This document shows positions 34,601 to 49,175 of a stretch of 64,000 nt of DNA, in pieces (the first letter of the stretch is position 1; every line of letters starts with the position of its first letter). The notes under the pieces were generated by a model, which had not been told where the DNA came from, made no database searches, and saw only the letters and a program-made list of their open reading frames with translations. The stretch comes from Amblyomma americanum. Its lineage: Eukaryota > Arthropoda > Arachnida > Ixodida > Ixodidae. A program made the translations under genes and the position numbers. The DNA lies in NCBI RefSeq assembly GCF_052857255.1, contig NC_135504.1:147524121-147588120 (forward strand), given 5' to 3'.

Positions 34601-37600
34601 TAAAACCGGTGTTCAGATTTACCTCGTTTCGGACAAAAAAAGCTTGTTTCGTTGGATTAAGCACGAATACATGCATTTTGCGCAGTTATAAGAGAAAAAA
34701 GCTTTGACGCGTATCACATGGACACATTGAAAACCGATGTTTTCAGATTTAGCTCGTTTCGGTCTAAAACAGCTTGTTTCGTTGTATTAAGCAAGAATAC
34801 ATGCTTTTCGCGCAGTTATAAGAGAAAAAGATTTGACGCGTTTCACAGGGACACTTGTAAAACCGATGTGTTCAGATTTAGCTCGTTTCGGTCTAAAACA
34901 ACTTGTTTCGTTGTATTAAGCACGAATACATGCTTTTCGCGCAGTTATAGGAGAAAAAGTTTTGGCGCGTGTCACAGGGACACTTGTAAAACCGATGTGT
35001 TTAGATATAGCTCGTTTTGGTATAAAACAGCTTGTTTCGTTGTTTTAAGCAAGAATACGTGCTTTTCGCGTAGTTATAGAAGAAAAGGTTCTGAGGCGTA
35101 TTACAGGGACTTGTAAAACCGATGTGTTCAGATTTAGCTCATCTAGGTCTAAAACAGCTTGTTTCGTTGTATTAAGCACGAATACATGCTTTTCGCGCAG
35201 TTATAAGAGAAAAAGTTTTGACGCGTATCAGAGGAAGAGTTGTAAAACCGATGTGTTCAGATCTAGCTCGTTTCGGTCTAAAACAGCTTGTTTCATTGTA
35301 TTAATCACGAATACATGCTCTTAGCGCAGTTATAAGAGAAAAAGTTTTGACGCGTGTCACAGGGACACTTGTAAAACCGATGTGTTCAGATTTACCTCGT
35401 TTCGGTCTAAAACAGCTAGTTTCGTTGTATTAAGCAAGAATACATGCTTTTCGCGCAGTTATAAGAGAAAAAGTTCTGACGCGTATTAGAGGGAATTGTA
35501 AAACCGATGTGTTCAGATTTAGCTCATCTCGGTCTAAAACAGCTTGTTTCGTTGTATTAAGCACGAATACATGCTTTTCGCGCAGTTATAAGAGAAAAAG
35601 TTTTGACGCCTATCACATGGACACTTGTAAAACCGATGTGTTCAGATCTAGCTCGTTTTGGTATAAAACCGCTTGTTTCGTTGTTTTAAGCAAGAATAAG
35701 TGCTTTTCGCGTAGTTATAGAAGAAAAGTTTTGACGCGTTTCACAGGGACACTTGTAAAACCGATGGTTCATATTTATCTCGTTTCGGTCTAAAACAGCT
35801 TGTTTCGTTGTATTAAGCACGAATACATGCTTTTAGCGCAGTTATAAGAGAAAAAGTTTTGACGCGTATCACATGGACACTTGTAAAACCGATGTGTTCA
35901 GATCTAGCTCATCTCGGTCTAAAACAGCTTGTTTCGTTGTATTAAGCACGAATACATGCTTTTCGCGCAGTTATAAGAGAAAAAGTTTTGACGCGTGTCA
36001 CAGGGACACTTGTAAAACCGATGTGTTCAGATTTAGCTCGTTTCGGTCTAAAACAACTTGCTTCGTTGTATTAAGCACGAATACATGCTTTTCGCGCAGT
36101 TATAAGAGAAAAAGTTTTGACGCGTATAACATGGAGACTTGTAAAACCGATGTGTTCAGATCTAGCTCGTTTTGGTCTAAAACAGCTTGTTTCGTTGTAT
36201 TAAGCACGAATACATGCTGTTCCCGCAGTTATAAGAGAAAAAGTTTTGACGCGTGTCACAGGGACGGTTGTAAAACCGATGTGTTGTGATTTAGCTCGTT
36301 TCGGTCAAAAACATCTTGTTTCGTTGTATTAAGCACGAATACATGCTTTTCGCGCAGTTATAAGAGAAAAAGTTTTGACGTGTATCAGAGGAACACTTGT
36401 AAAACCGATGTGTTGTGATTTAGCTCGTTTCGTTCTAAAACAGCTTGTTTCGTTGTATTAAGCAAGAATACATGCTTTTCGCGCAGTTATAAGATAAAAC
36501 GATTTGACGCGTATCAGAGGAACACTTGTAAAACCGATGTGTTGTGATTTAGCTCGTTTCGGTCTAAAACAGCTTGTTTCGTTGTATTAAGCACGAATAC
36601 ATGCTTTTCGCGCAGTTATAAGAGAAAAATTTTGAAGCGTTTCACAGGGACACTTGTAAAACAGATGTGTTCAGATTTAGCTCGTTTTGGTTTAAAACAA
36701 CTTGTTTTGTTGTATTAGCGCGAATACATGCTTTTCGCGCAGTTATAAGAGAAAAAGTTTTGACGCGTATCAGAGGAACACTTGTAAGACCGATACGTTG
36801 TGATTTAGCTCGTTTCGGTCTAAAACAGCTTGTTTCGTTGTATTAAGCAAGAATACATGCTTTTCGCGCAGTTATAAGAGAAAAAGTTTTGACGCGTGTC
36901 ACAGGGACACTTGTAAAACCGATGTGTTCAGATTTACCTCGTTTCGGACTAACACAGCTTGTTTCGTTGGATTAAGCACGAATACATGCTTTTCGCGCAG
37001 TTATAAGAGAAAAAAGTTTTGACGCGTATCACATGGACACATTTAAAACCGATGTGTCCAGATTTAGCTCGATTCGGTCTAAAACAGCTTGTTTCGTTGT
37101 ATTAAGCACGAATACATGCTTTTCGCGCAGTTATAAGAGAAAAAGTTTTGACGCGTATCACATGGACACTTGTAAAACCGATGTGTTCAGATTTAGCTCG
37201 TTTCGGTCTAAAACAACTTGTTTCGTTGTATTAAGCACGAATACATGCTTTTCGCGCAGTTATAAGAGAAAAAGTTTTGACGCGTGTCACAGGGACACTT
37301 GTGAAACCGATGTGTTTAGATATAGCTCGTTTCGGTCTAAAACAGCTTGTTTCGTTGTATTAAGCACGAATACATGCTGTTCGCGCAGTTATAAGAGAAA
37401 AAGTTTTGACGCGTGTCACAGGGACACTTGTAAAACCGATGTGTTCTGATTTAGCTCATCTCGGTCTAAAACAGCTAATTTCGTTGTATTAAGCACGAAT
37501 ACGTGCTTTTCGCGCAGTTATAAGAGAAAAAGTTTTGACGCGTATCAGAGGAACACATGTAAAACCGATGTGTTGTGATTTAGCTCGTTTCGGTCTAAAA

Positions 37601-38713
37601 CAGCTTGTTTCGTTGTATTAAGCCCGAATACATGCTTTTCGCGCAGTTATAAGAGAAAAAGTTCTGACGCGTATTAGAGGGACTTGTAAAACCGATGTGT
37701 TCAGATTTAGCTCATCTCGGTCTAAAACAGCTTGTCTCGTTGTATTAAGCACGAATACATGCTTTTCGCGCAGTTATAAGAGAAAAAGTTTTGACGCCTA
37801 TCACATGGACACTTGTAAAACCGATGTGTTCAGTTCTAGCTCTTTTTGGTATAAAACCGCTTGTTTCGTTGTTTTAAGCAAGAATAAGTGCTTTTCGCGT
37901 AGTTATAGAAGAAAAGTTTTGACGCGTTTCACAGGGACACTTGTAAAACCGATGGTTCAGATTTAGCTCGTTTCGGTCTAAAACAGCTTGTTTCGTTGTA
38001 TTAAGCACGAATACATGCTTTTAGCGCAGTTATAAGATAAAAAGTTTTGACGCGTATCACATGGACACTTGTAAAACCGATGTGTTCAGATCTAGCTCAT
38101 CTCGGTCTAAAACAGCTTGTTTCGTTGTATTAAGCACGAATACATGCTTTTCGCGCAGTTATAAGAGAAAAAGGTTTGACGCGTATCACATGGACACTTG
38201 TAAAACCGATGTGTTCAGATCTAGCTCGTTTTGGTCTAAAACAGCTTGTTTCGTTGTATTAAGCACGAATACATGCTGTTCGCGCAGTTATAAGAGAAAA
38301 AGTTTTGACGCGTGTCACAGGGACACTTGTAAAACCGATGTGTTCAGATTTAGCTCATCTCGGTCTAAAACAGCTAGTTTCGTTGTATTAAGCAAGAATA
38401 CATGCTTTTCGCGCAGTTATAAGAGAAAAAGTTCTCACGCGTGTCACAGGGACACTTGTAAAACCGATGTGTTCAGATTTAGCTCGTTTCGGTCTAAAAC
38501 AACTTGTTTCGTTGTATTAAGCATGAATACATGCTTTTCGCGCAGTTATAAGAGAAAAAGTTTTGACGCGTATCACGTGGATACTTGTAAACCGATTTGT
38601 TTAGATATAGCTCGTTTTGGTATAAAACCGCTTGTTTCGTTGTTTTAAGCAAGAATAAGTGCTTTTCGCGTAGTTATAGAAGAAAAGATTTGACGCGTTT
38701 CACAGGGACACTT
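34600..38713. repeat. 32-monomer (4114-bp) unit, copy 1
   Basis: The first of two adjacent 4114-bp units contains, in order, VI, V, IV (GATAAAACG), VI-VII, I, class V-like, VIII, and the II-III-II-I series ending in a second class VIII. Its central part follows 11066-12800 at offset 24443 bp. The variants GTTCAGTTCTAGCTC and AAGTTCTCACGCG first appear here and are then carried by all later copies up to 52 kb. Confidence 0.9.
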
Positions 38714-41700
38714 GTAAAACCGGTGTTCAGATTTACCTCGTTTCGGACAAAAACAGCTTGTTTCGTTGGATTAAGCACGAATACATGCATTTTGCGCAGT
38801 TATAAGAGAAAAAAGCTTTGACGCGTATCACATGGACACATTGAAAACCGATGTTTTCAGATTTAGCTCGTTTCGGTCTAAAACAGCTTGTTTCGTTGTA
38901 TTAAGCAAGAATACATGCTTTTCGCGCAGTTATAAGAGAAAAAGATTTGACGCGTTTCACAGGGACACTTGTAAAACCGATGTGTTCAGATTTAGCTCGT
39001 TTCGGTCTAAAACAACTTGTTTCGTTGTATTAAGCACGAATACATGCTTTTCGCGCAGTTATAGGAGAAAAAGTTTTGGCGCGTGTCACAGGGACACTTG
39101 TAAAACCGATGTGTTTAGATATAGCTCGTTTTGGTATAAAACAGCTTGTTTCGTTGTTTTAAGCAAGAATACGTGCTTTTCGCGTAGTTATAGAAGAAAA
39201 GGTTCTGAGGCGTATTACAGGGACTTGTAAAACCGATGTGTTCAGATTTAGCTCATCTAGGTCTAAAACAGCTTGTTTCGTTGTATTAAGCACGAATACA
39301 TGCTTTTCGCGCAGTTATAAGAGAAAAAGTTTTGACGCGTATCAGAGGAAGAGTTGTAAAACCGATGTGTTCAGATCTAGCTCGTTTCGGTCTAAAACAG
39401 CTTGTTTCATTGTATTAATCACGAATACATGCTCTTAGCGCAGTTATAAGAGAAAAAGTTTTGACGCGTGTCACAGGGACACTTGTAAAACCGATGTGTT
39501 CAGATTTACCTCGTTTCGGTCTAAAACAGCTAGTTTCGTTGTATTAAGCAAGAATACATGCTTTTCGCGCAGTTATAAGAGAAAAAGTTCTGACGCGTAT
39601 TAGAGGGAATTGTAAAACCGATGTGTTCAGATTTAGCTCATCTCGGTCTAAAACAGCTTGTTTCGTTGTATTAAGCACGAATACATGCTTTTCGCGCAGT
39701 TATAAGAGAAAAAGTTTTGACGCCTATCACATGGACACATGTAAAACCGATGTGTTCAGATCTAGCTCGTTTTGGTATAAAACCGCTTGTTTCGTTGTTT
39801 TAAGCAAGAATAAGTGCTTTTCGCGTAGTTATAGAAGAAAAGTTTTGACGCGTTTCACAGGGACACTTGTAAAACCGATGGTTCATATTTATCTCGTTTC
39901 GGTCTAAAACAGCTTGTTTCGTTGTATTAAGCACGAATACATGCTTTTAGCGCAGTTATAAGAGAAAAAGTTTTGACGCGTATCACATGGACACTTGTAA
40001 AACCGATGTGTTCAGATCTAGCTCATCTCGGTCTAAAACAGCTTGTTTCGTTGTATTAAGCACGAATACATGCTTTTCGCGCAGTTATAAGAGAAAAAGT
40101 TTTGACGCGTGTCACAGGGACACTTGTAAAACCGATGTGTTCAGATTTAGCTCGTTTCGGTCTAAAACAACTTGCTTCGTTGTATTAAGCACAAATACAT
40201 GCTTTTCGCGCAGTTATAAGAGAAAAAGTTTTGACGCGTATAACATGGAGACTTGTAAAACCGATGTGTTCAGATCTAGCTCGTTTTGGTCTAAAACAGC
40301 TTGTTTCGTTGTATTAAGCACGAATACATGCTGTTCCCGCAGTTATAAGAGAAAAAGTTTTGACGCGTGTCACAGGGACGGTTGTAAAACCGATGTGTTG
40401 TGATTTAGCTCGTTTCGGTCAAAAACATCTTGTTTCGTTGTATTAAGCACGAATACATGCTTTTCGCGCAGTTATAAGAGAAAAAGTTTTGACGTGTATC
40501 AGAGGAACACTTGTAAAACCGATGTGTTGTGATTTAGCTCGTTTCGTTCTAAAACAGCTTGTTTCGTTGTATTAAGCAAGAATACATGCTTTTCGCGCAG
40601 TTATAAGATAAAACGATTTGACGCGTATCAGAGGAACACTTGTAAAACCGATGTGTTGTGATTTAGCTCGTTTCGGTCTAAAACAGCTTGTTTCGTTGTA
40701 TTAAGCACGAATACATGCTTTTCGCGCAGTTATAAGAGAAAAATTTTGAAGCGTTTCACAGGGACACTTGTAAAACAGATGTGTTCAGATTTAGCTCGTT
40801 TTGGTTTAAAACAACTTGTTTTGTTGTATTAGCGCGAATACATGCTTTTCGCGCAGTTATAAGAGAAAAAGTTTTGACGCGTATCAGAGGAACACTTGTA
40901 AGACCGATACGTTGTGATTTAGCTCGTTTCGGTCTAAAACAGCTTGTTTCGTTGTATTAAGCAAGAATACATGCTTTTCGCGCAGTTATAAGAGAAAAAG
41001 TTTTGACGCGTGTCACAGGGACACTTGTAAAACCGATGTGTTCAGATTTACCTCGTTTCGGACTAACACAGCTTGTTTCGTTGGATTAAGCACGAATACA
41101 TGCTTTTCGCGCAGTTATAAGAGAAAAAAGTTTTGACGCGTATCACATGGACACATTTAAAACCGATGTGTCCAGATTTAGCTCGATTCGGTCTAAAACA
41201 GCTTGTTTCGTTGTATTAAGCACGAATACATGCTTTTCGCGCAGTTATAAGAGAAAAAGTTTTGACGCGTATCACATGGACACTTGTAAAACCGATGTGT
41301 TCAGATTTAGCTCGTTTCGGTCTAAAACAACTTGTTTCGTTGTATTAAGCACGAATACATGCTTTTCGCGCAGTTATAAGAGAAAAAGTTTTGACGCGTG
41401 TCACAGGGACACTTGTGAAACCGATGTGTTTAGATATAGCTCGTTTCGGTCTAAAACAGCTTGTTTCGTTGTATTAAGCACGAATACATGCTGTTCGCGC
41501 AGTTATAAGAGAAAAAGTTTTGACGCGTGTCACAGGGACACTTGTAAAACCGATGTGTTCTGATTTAGCTCATCTCGGTCTAAAACAGCTAATTTCGTTG
41601 TATTAAGCACGAATATGTGCTTTTCGCGCAGTTATAAGAGAAAAAGTTTTGACGCGTATCAGAGGAACACATGTAAAACCGATGTGTTGTGATTTAGCTC

Positions 41701-42827
41701 GTTTCGGTCTAAAACAGCTTGTTTCGTTGTATTAAGCCCGAATACATGCTTTTCGCGCAGTTATAAGAGAAAAAGTTCTGACGCGTATTAGAGGGACTTG
41801 TAAAACCGATGTGTTCAGATTTAGCTCATCTCGGTCTAAAACAGCTTGTCTCGTTGTATTAAGCACGAATACATGCTTTTCGCGCAGTTATAAGAGAAAA
41901 AGTTTTGACGCCTATCACATGGACACTTGTAAAACCGATGTGTTCAGTTCTAGCTCTTTTTGGTATAAAACCGCTTGTTTCGTTGTTTTAAGCAAGAATA
42001 AGTGCTTTTCGCGTAGTTATAGAAGAAAAGTTTTGACGCGTTTCACAGGGACACTTGTAAAACCGATGGTTCAGATTTAGCTCGTTTCGGTCTAAAACAG
42101 CTTGTTTCGTTGTATTAAGCACGAATACATGCTTTTAGCGCAGTTATAAGATAAAAAGTTTTGACGCGTATCACATGGACACTTGTAAAACCGATGTGTT
42201 CAGATCTAGCTCATCTCGGTCTAAAACAGCTTGTTTCGTTGTATTAAGCACGAATACATGCTTTTCGCGCAGTTATAAGAGAAAAAGGTTTGACGCGTAT
42301 CACATGGACACTTGTAAAACCGATGTGTTCAGATCTAGCTCGTTTTGGTCTAAAACAGCTTGTTTCGTTGTATTAAGCACGAATACATGCTGTTCGCGCA
42401 GTTATAAGAGAAAAAGTTTTGACGCGTGTCACAGGGACACTTGTAAAACCGATGTGTTCAGATTTAGCTCATCTCGGTCTAAAACAGCTAGTTTCGTTGT
42501 ATTAAGCAAGAATACATGCTTTTCGCGCAGTTATAAGAGAAAAAGTTCTCACGCGTGTCACAGGGACACTTGTAAAACCGATGTGTTCAGATTTAGCTCG
42601 TTTCGGTCTAAAACAACTTGTTTCGTTGTATTAAGCATGAATACATGCTTTTCGCGCAGTTATAAGAGAAAAAGTTTTGACGCGTATCACGTGGATACTT
42701 GTAAACCGATTTGTTTAGATATAGCTCGTTTTGGTATAAAACCGCTTGTTTCGTTGTTTTAAGCAAGAATAAGTGCTTTTCGCGTAGTTATAGAAGAAAA
42801 GATTTGACGCGTTTCACAGGGACACTT
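38714..42827. repeat. 32-monomer (4114-bp) unit, copy 2
   Basis: This is a direct tandem copy of 34600-38713. Every checked landmark is displaced by exactly 4114 bp: 34718/38832, 35873/39987, 37033/41147, 37697/41811 and 38061/42175. Differences are single bases, such as GACACATG near 39737, CACAAATAC near 40190 and AATATGTGC near 41613. Such high similarity implies a very recent event. Confidence 0.92.
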
Positions 42828-45015
42828 GTAAAACCGATGGTTCATATTTATCTCGTTTCGGTCTAAAACAGCTTGTTTCGTTGTATTAAGCACGAATACA
42901 TGCTTTTAGCGCAGTTATAAGAGAAAAAGTTTTGACGCGTATCACATGGACACTTGTAAAACCGATGTGTTCAGATCTAGCTCATCTCGGTCTAAAACAG
43001 CTTGTTTCGTTGTATTAAGCACGAATACATGCTTTTCGCGCAGTTATAAGAGAAAAAGTTTTGACGCGTGTCACAGGGACACTTGTAAAACCGATGTGTT
43101 CAGATTTAGCTCGTTTCGGTCTAAAACAACTTGCTTCGTTGTATTAAGCACGAATACATGCTTTTCGCGCAGTTATAAGAGAAAAAGTTTTGACGCGTAT
43201 AACATGAAGACTTGTAAAACCGATGTGTTCAGATCTAGCTCGTTTTGGTCTAAAACAGCTTGTTTCGTTGTATTAAGCACGAATACATGCTGTTCCCGCA
43301 GTTATAAGAGAAAAAGTTTTGACGCGTGTCACAGGGACGGTTGTAAAACCGATGTGTTGTGATTTAGCTCGTTTCGGTCAAAAACATCTTGTTTCGTTGT
43401 ATTAAGCACGAATACATGCTTTTCGCGCAGTTATAAGAGAAAAAGTTTTGACGTGTATCAGAGGAACACTTGTAAAACCGATGTGTTGTGATTTAGCTCG
43501 TTTCGTTCTAAAACAGCTTGTTTCGTTGTATTAAGCAAGAATACATGCTTTTCGCGCAGTTATAAGATAAAACGATTTGACGCGTATCAGAGGAACACTT
43601 GTAAAACCGATGTGTTGTGATTTAGCTCGTTTCGGTCTAAAACAGCTTGTTTCGTTGTATTAAGCACGAATACATGCTTTTCGCGCAGTTATAAGAGAAA
43701 AATTTTGAAGCGTTTCACAGGGACACTTGTAAAACAGATGTGTTCAGATTTAGCTCGTTTTGGTTTAAAACAACTTGTTTTGTTGTATTAGCGCGAATAC
43801 ATGCTTTTCGCGCAGTTATAAGAGAAAAAGTTTTGACGCGTATCAGAGGAACACTTGTAAGACCGATACGTTGTGATTTAGCTCGTTTCGGTCTAAAACA
43901 GCTTGTTTCGTTGTATTAAGCAAGAATACATGCTTTTCGCGCAGTTATAAGAGAAAAAGTTTTGACGCGTGTCACAGGGACACTTGTAAAACCGATGTGT
44001 TCAGATTTACCTCGTTTCGGAATAACACAGCTTGTTTCGTTGGATTAAGCACGAATACATGCTTTTCGCGCAGTTATAAGAGAAAAAAGTTTTGACGCGT
44101 ATCACATGGACACATTTAAAACCGATGTGTCCAGATTTAGCTCGATTCGGTCTAAAACAGCTTGTTTCGTTGTATTAAGCACGAATACATGCTTTTCGCG
44201 CAGTTATAAGAGAAAAAGTTTTGACGCGTATCACATGGACACTTGTAAAACCGATGTGTTCAGATTTAGCTCGTTTCGGTCTAAAACAACTTGTTTCGTT
44301 GTATTAAGCACGAATACATGCTTTTCGCGCAGTTATAAGAGAAAAAGTTTTGACGCGTGTCACAGGGACACTTGTGAAACCGATGTGTTTAAATATAGCT
44401 CGTTTCGGTCTAAAACAGCTTGTTTCGTTGTATTAAGCACGAATACATGCTGTTCGCGCAGTTATAAGAGAAAAAGTTTTGACGCGTGTCACAGGGACAC
44501 TTGTAAAACCGATGTGTTCTGATTTAGCTCATCTCGGTCTAAAACAGCTAATTTCGTTGTATTAAGCACGAATACGTGCTTTTCGCGCAGTTATAAGAGA
44601 AAAAGTTTTGACGCGTATCAGAGGAACACATGTAAAACCGATGTGTTGTGATTTAGCTCGTTTCGGTCTAAAACAGCTTGTTTCGTTGTATTAAGCACGA
44701 ATACATGCTTTTCGCGCAGTTATAAGAGAAAAAGTTCTGACGCGTATTAGAGGGACTTGTAAAACCGATGTGTTCAGATTTAGCTCATCTCGGTCTAAAA
44801 CAGCTTGTCTCGTTGTATTAAGCACGAATACATGCTTTTCGCGCAGTTATAAGAGAAAAAGTTTTGACGCCTATCACATGGACACTTGTAAAACCGATGT
44901 GTTCAGTTCTAGCTCTTTTTGGTATAAAACCGCTTGTTTCGTTGTTTTAAGCAAGAATAAGTGCTTTTCGCGTAGTTATAGAAGAAAAGTTTTGACGCGT
45001 TTCACAGGGACACTT
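42828..45015. repeat. 17-monomer (2188-bp) unit, copy 1
   Basis: This begins at the GATGGTTCATATTTATC monomer. It follows 39869-42056 at 2959 bp (23 monomers), then is itself repeated from 45016 at 2188 bp. Private marks include ACATGAAGAC near 43205, CGGAATAACAC near 44019 and TTTAAATATAGC near 44389. Confidence 0.9.
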
Positions 45016-47087
45016 GTAAAACCGATGGTTCATATTTATCTCGTTTCGGTCTAAAACAGCTTGTTTCGTTGTATTAAGCACGAATACATGCTTTTAGCGC
45101 AGTTATAAGAGAAAAAGTTTTGACGCGTATCACATGGACACTTGTAAAACCGATGTGTTCAGATCTAGCTCATCTCGGTCTAAAACAGCTTGTTTCGTTG
45201 TATTAAGCACGAATACATGCTTTTCGCGCAGTTATAAGAGAAAAAGATTTGACGCGTGTCACAGGGACACTTGTAAAACCGATGTGTTCAGATTTAGCTC
45301 GTTTCGGTCTAAAACAACTTGCTTCGTTGTATTAAGCACGAATACATGCTTTTCGCGCAGTTATAAGAGAAAAAGTTTTGACGCGTATAACATGGAGACT
45401 TGTAAAACCGATGTGTTCAGATCTAGCTCGTTTTGGTCTAAAACAGCTTGTTTCGTTGTATTAAGCATGAATACATGCTGTTCCCGCAGTTATAAGAGAA
45501 AAAGTTTTGACGCGTGTCACAGGGACGGTTGTAAAACCGATGTGTTGTGATTTAGCTCGTTTCGGTCAAAAACATCTTGTTTCGTTGTATTAAGCACGAA
45601 TACATGCTTTTCGCGCAGTTATAAGAGAAAAAGTTTTGACGTGTATCAGAGGAACACTTGTAAAACCGATGTGTTGTGATTTAGCTCGTTTCGTTCTAAA
45701 ACAGCTTGTTTCGTTGTATTAAGCAAGAATACATGCTTTTCGCGCAGTTATAAGATAAAACGATTTGACGCGTATCAGAGGAACACTTGTAAAACCGATG
45801 TGTTGTGATTTAGCTCGTTTCGGTCTAAAACAGCTTGTTTCGTTGTATTAAGCACGAATACATGCTTTTCGCGCAGTTATAAGAGAAAAATTTTGAAGCG
45901 TTTCACAGGGACACTTGCAAAACAGATGTGTTCAGATTTAGCTCGTTTTGGTTTAAAACAACTTGTTTTGTTGTATTAGCGCGAATACATGCTTTTCGCG
46001 CAGTTATAAGAGAAAAAGTTTTGACGCGTATCAGAGGAACACTTGTAAGACCGATACGTTGTGATTTAGCTCGTTTCGGTCCAAAACAGCTTGTTTCGTT
46101 GTATTAAGCAAGAATACATGCTTTTCGCGCAGTTATAAGAGAAAAAGTTTTGACGTGTGTCACAGGGACACTTGTAAAACCGATGTGTTCAGATTTACCT
46201 CGTTTCGGACTAACACAGCTTGTTTCGTTGGATTAAGCACGAATACATGCTTTTCGCGCAGTTATAAGAGAAAAAAGTTTTGACGCGTATCACATGGACA
46301 CATTTAAAACCGATGTGTCCAGATTTAGCTCGATTCGGTCTAAAACAGCTTGTTTCGTTGTATTAAGCACGAATACATGCTTTTCGCGCAGTTATAAGAG
46401 AAAAAGTTTTGACGCGTATCACATGGACACTTGTAAAACCGATGTGTTCAGATTTAGCTCGTTTCGGTCTAAAACAACTTGTTTCGTTGTATTAAGCACG
46501 AATACATGCTTTTCGCGCAGTTATAAGAGAAAAAGTTTTGACGCGTGTCACAGGGACACTTGTGAAACCGATGTGTTTAGATATAGCTCGTTTCGGTCTA
46601 AAACAGCTTGTTTCGTTGTATTAAGCACGAATACATGCTGTTCGCGCAGTTATAAGAGAAAAAGTTTTGACGCGTGTCACAGGGACACTTGTAAAACCGA
46701 TGTGTTCTGATTTAGCTCATCTCGGTCTAAAACAGCTAATTTCGTTGTATTAAGCACGAATACGTGCTTTTCGCGCAGTTATAAGAGAAAAAGTTTTGAC
46801 GCGTATCAGAGGAACACATGTAAAACCGATGTGTTGTGATTTAGCTCGTTTCGGTCTAAAACAGCTTGTTTCGTTGTATTAAGCACGAATACATGCTTTT
46901 CGCGCAGTTATAAGAGAAAAAGTTCTGACGCGTATTAGAGGGACTTGTAAAACCGATGTGTTCAGATTTAGCTCATCTCGGTCTAAAACAGCTTGTCTCG
47001 TTGTATTAAGCACGAATACATGCTTTTCGCGCAGTTATAAGAGAAAAAGTTTTGACGCGTATCAGAGGAACACTTGTAAAACCGATG
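45016..47087. repeat. 17-monomer unit, copy 2 (truncated)
   Basis: This is a tandem copy of 42828 onward at 2188 bp. Landmarks are 42946/45134 and 44106/46294. Private marks GACACTTGCAAAAC near 45913, CGGTCCAAAAC near 46079 and GACGTGTGTCAC near 46154 arose in this copy; the first two also appear in the next unit, which shows the order of events. It ends in the junction monomer at 46959-47087. Confidence 0.9.
46959..47087. repeat. Junction monomer of the 10-monomer tandem step
   Basis: The head and middle (CATCTCGG with AGCTTGTCTCG) belong to the position before a GACGCCTATCAC linker in sister units (37770, 41890, 51300), but here the linker is GACGCGTATCAGAGGAACAC followed by a class IV head. 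The sequence has therefore jumped back 1287 bp, to a position equivalent to about 45763. Confidence 0.85.
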
Positions 47088-49175
47088 TGTTGTGATTTAG
47101 CTCGTTTCGGTCTAAAACAGCTTGTTTCGTTGTATTAAGCACGAATACATGCTTTTCGCGCAGTTATAAGAGAAAAATTTTGAAGCGTTTCACAGGGACA
47201 CTTGCAAAACAGATGTGTTCAGATTTAGCTCGTTTTGGTTTAAAACAACTTGTTTTGTTGTATTAGCGCGAATACATGCTTTTCGCGCAGTTATAAGAGA
47301 AAAAGTTTTGACGCGTATCAGAGGAACACTTGTAAGACCGATACGTTGTGATTTAGCTCGTTTCGGTCCAAAACAGCTTGTTTCGTTGTATTAAGCAAGA
47401 ATACATGCTTTTCGCGCAGTTATAAGAGAAAAAGTTTTGACGCGTGTCACAGGGACACTTGTAAAACCGATGTGTTCAGATTTACCTCGTTTCGGACTAA
47501 CACAGCTTGTTTCGTTGGATTAAGCACGAATACATGCTTTTCGCGCAGTTATAAGAGAAAAAAGTTTTGACGCGTATCACATGGACACATTTAAAACCGA
47601 TGTGTCCAGATTTAGCTCGATTCGGTCTAAAACAGCTTGTTTCGTTGTATTAAGCACGAATACATGCTTTTCGCGCAGTTATAAGAGAAAAAGTTTTGAC
47701 GCGTATCACATGGACACTTGTAAAACCGATGTGTTCAGATTTAGCTCGTTTCGGTCTAAAACAACTTGTTTCGTTGTATTAAGCACGAATACATGCTTTT
47801 CGCGCAGTAATAAGAGAAAAAGTTTTGACGCGTGTCACAGGGACACTTGTGAAACCGATGTGTTTAGATATAGCTCGTTTCGGTCTAAAACAGCTTGTTT
47901 CGTTGTATTAAGCACGAATACATGCTGTTCGCGCAGTTATAAGAGAAAAAGTTTTGACGCGTGTCACAGGGACACTTGTAAAACCGATGTGTTCTGATTT
48001 AGCTCATCTCGGTCTAAAACAGCTAATTTCGTTGTATTAAGCACGAATACGTGCTTTTCGCGCAGTTATAAGAGAAAAAGTTTTGACGCGTATCAGAGGA
48101 ACACATGTAAAACCGATGTGTTGTGATTTAGCTCGTTTCGGTCTAAAACAGCTTGTTTCGTTGTATTAAGCAAGAATACATGCTTTTCGCGCAGTTATAA
48201 GAGAAAAAGTTCTGACGCGTATTAGAGGGACTTGTAAAACCGATGTGTTCAGATTTAGCTCATCTCGGTCTAAAACAGCTTGTCTCGTTGTATTAAGCAC
48301 GAATACATGCTTTTCGCGCAGTTATAAGAGAAAAAGTTTTGACGCCTATCACATGGACACTTGTAAAACCGATGTGTTCAGTTGTAGCTCTTTTTGGTAT
48401 AAAACCGCTTGTTTCGTTGTTTTAAGCAAGAATAAGTGCTTTTCGCGTAGTTATAGAAGAAAAGTTTTGACGCGTTTCACAGGGACACTTGTAAAACCGA
48501 TGGTTCAGATTTAGCTCGTTTCGGTCTAAAACAGCTTGTTTCGTTGTATTAAGCACGAATACATGCTTTTAGCGCAGTTATAAGATAAAAAGTTTTGACG
48601 CGTATCACATGGACACTTGTAAAACCGATGTGTTCAGATCTAGCTCATCTCGGTCTAAAACAGCTTGTTTCGTTGTATTAAGCACGAATACATGCTTTTC
48701 GCGCAGTTATAAGAGAAAAAGGTTTGACGCGTATCACATGGACACTTGTAAAACCGATGTGTTCAGATCTAGCTCGTTTTGGTCTAAAACAGCTTGTTTC
48801 GTTGTATTAAGCACGAATACATGCTGTTCGCGCAGTTATAAGAGAAAAAGTTTTGACGCGTGTCACAGGGACACTTGTAAAACCGATGTGTTCAGATTTA
48901 GCTCATCTCGGTCTAAAACAGCTAGTTTCGTTGTATTAAGCAAGAATACATGCTTTTCGCGCAGTTATAAGAGAAAAAGTTCTCACGCGTGTCACAGGGA
49001 CACTTGTAAAACCGATGTGTTCAGATTTAGCTCGTTTCGGTCTAAAACAACTTGTTTCGTTGTATTAAGCATGAATACATGCTTTTCGCGCAGTTATAAG
49101 AGAAAAAGTTTTGACGCGTATCACGTGGATACTTGTAAACCGATTTGTTTAGATATAGCTCGTTTTGGTATAAAA
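47055..49175. repeat. 23-monomer (2959-bp) unit, copy 1 core
   Basis: The start, to about 48343, repeats 45768-47056 at 1287 bp and carries the same TTGCAAAAC and GGTCCAAAAC marks. The whole stretch to 49175 repeats at 50014-52134 at 2959 bp. Landmarks are 47581/50540, 48245/51204 and 48609/51568. A private GCAGTAATAAGAG change is near 47806, and AGTTGTAGC near 48381. Confidence 0.9.
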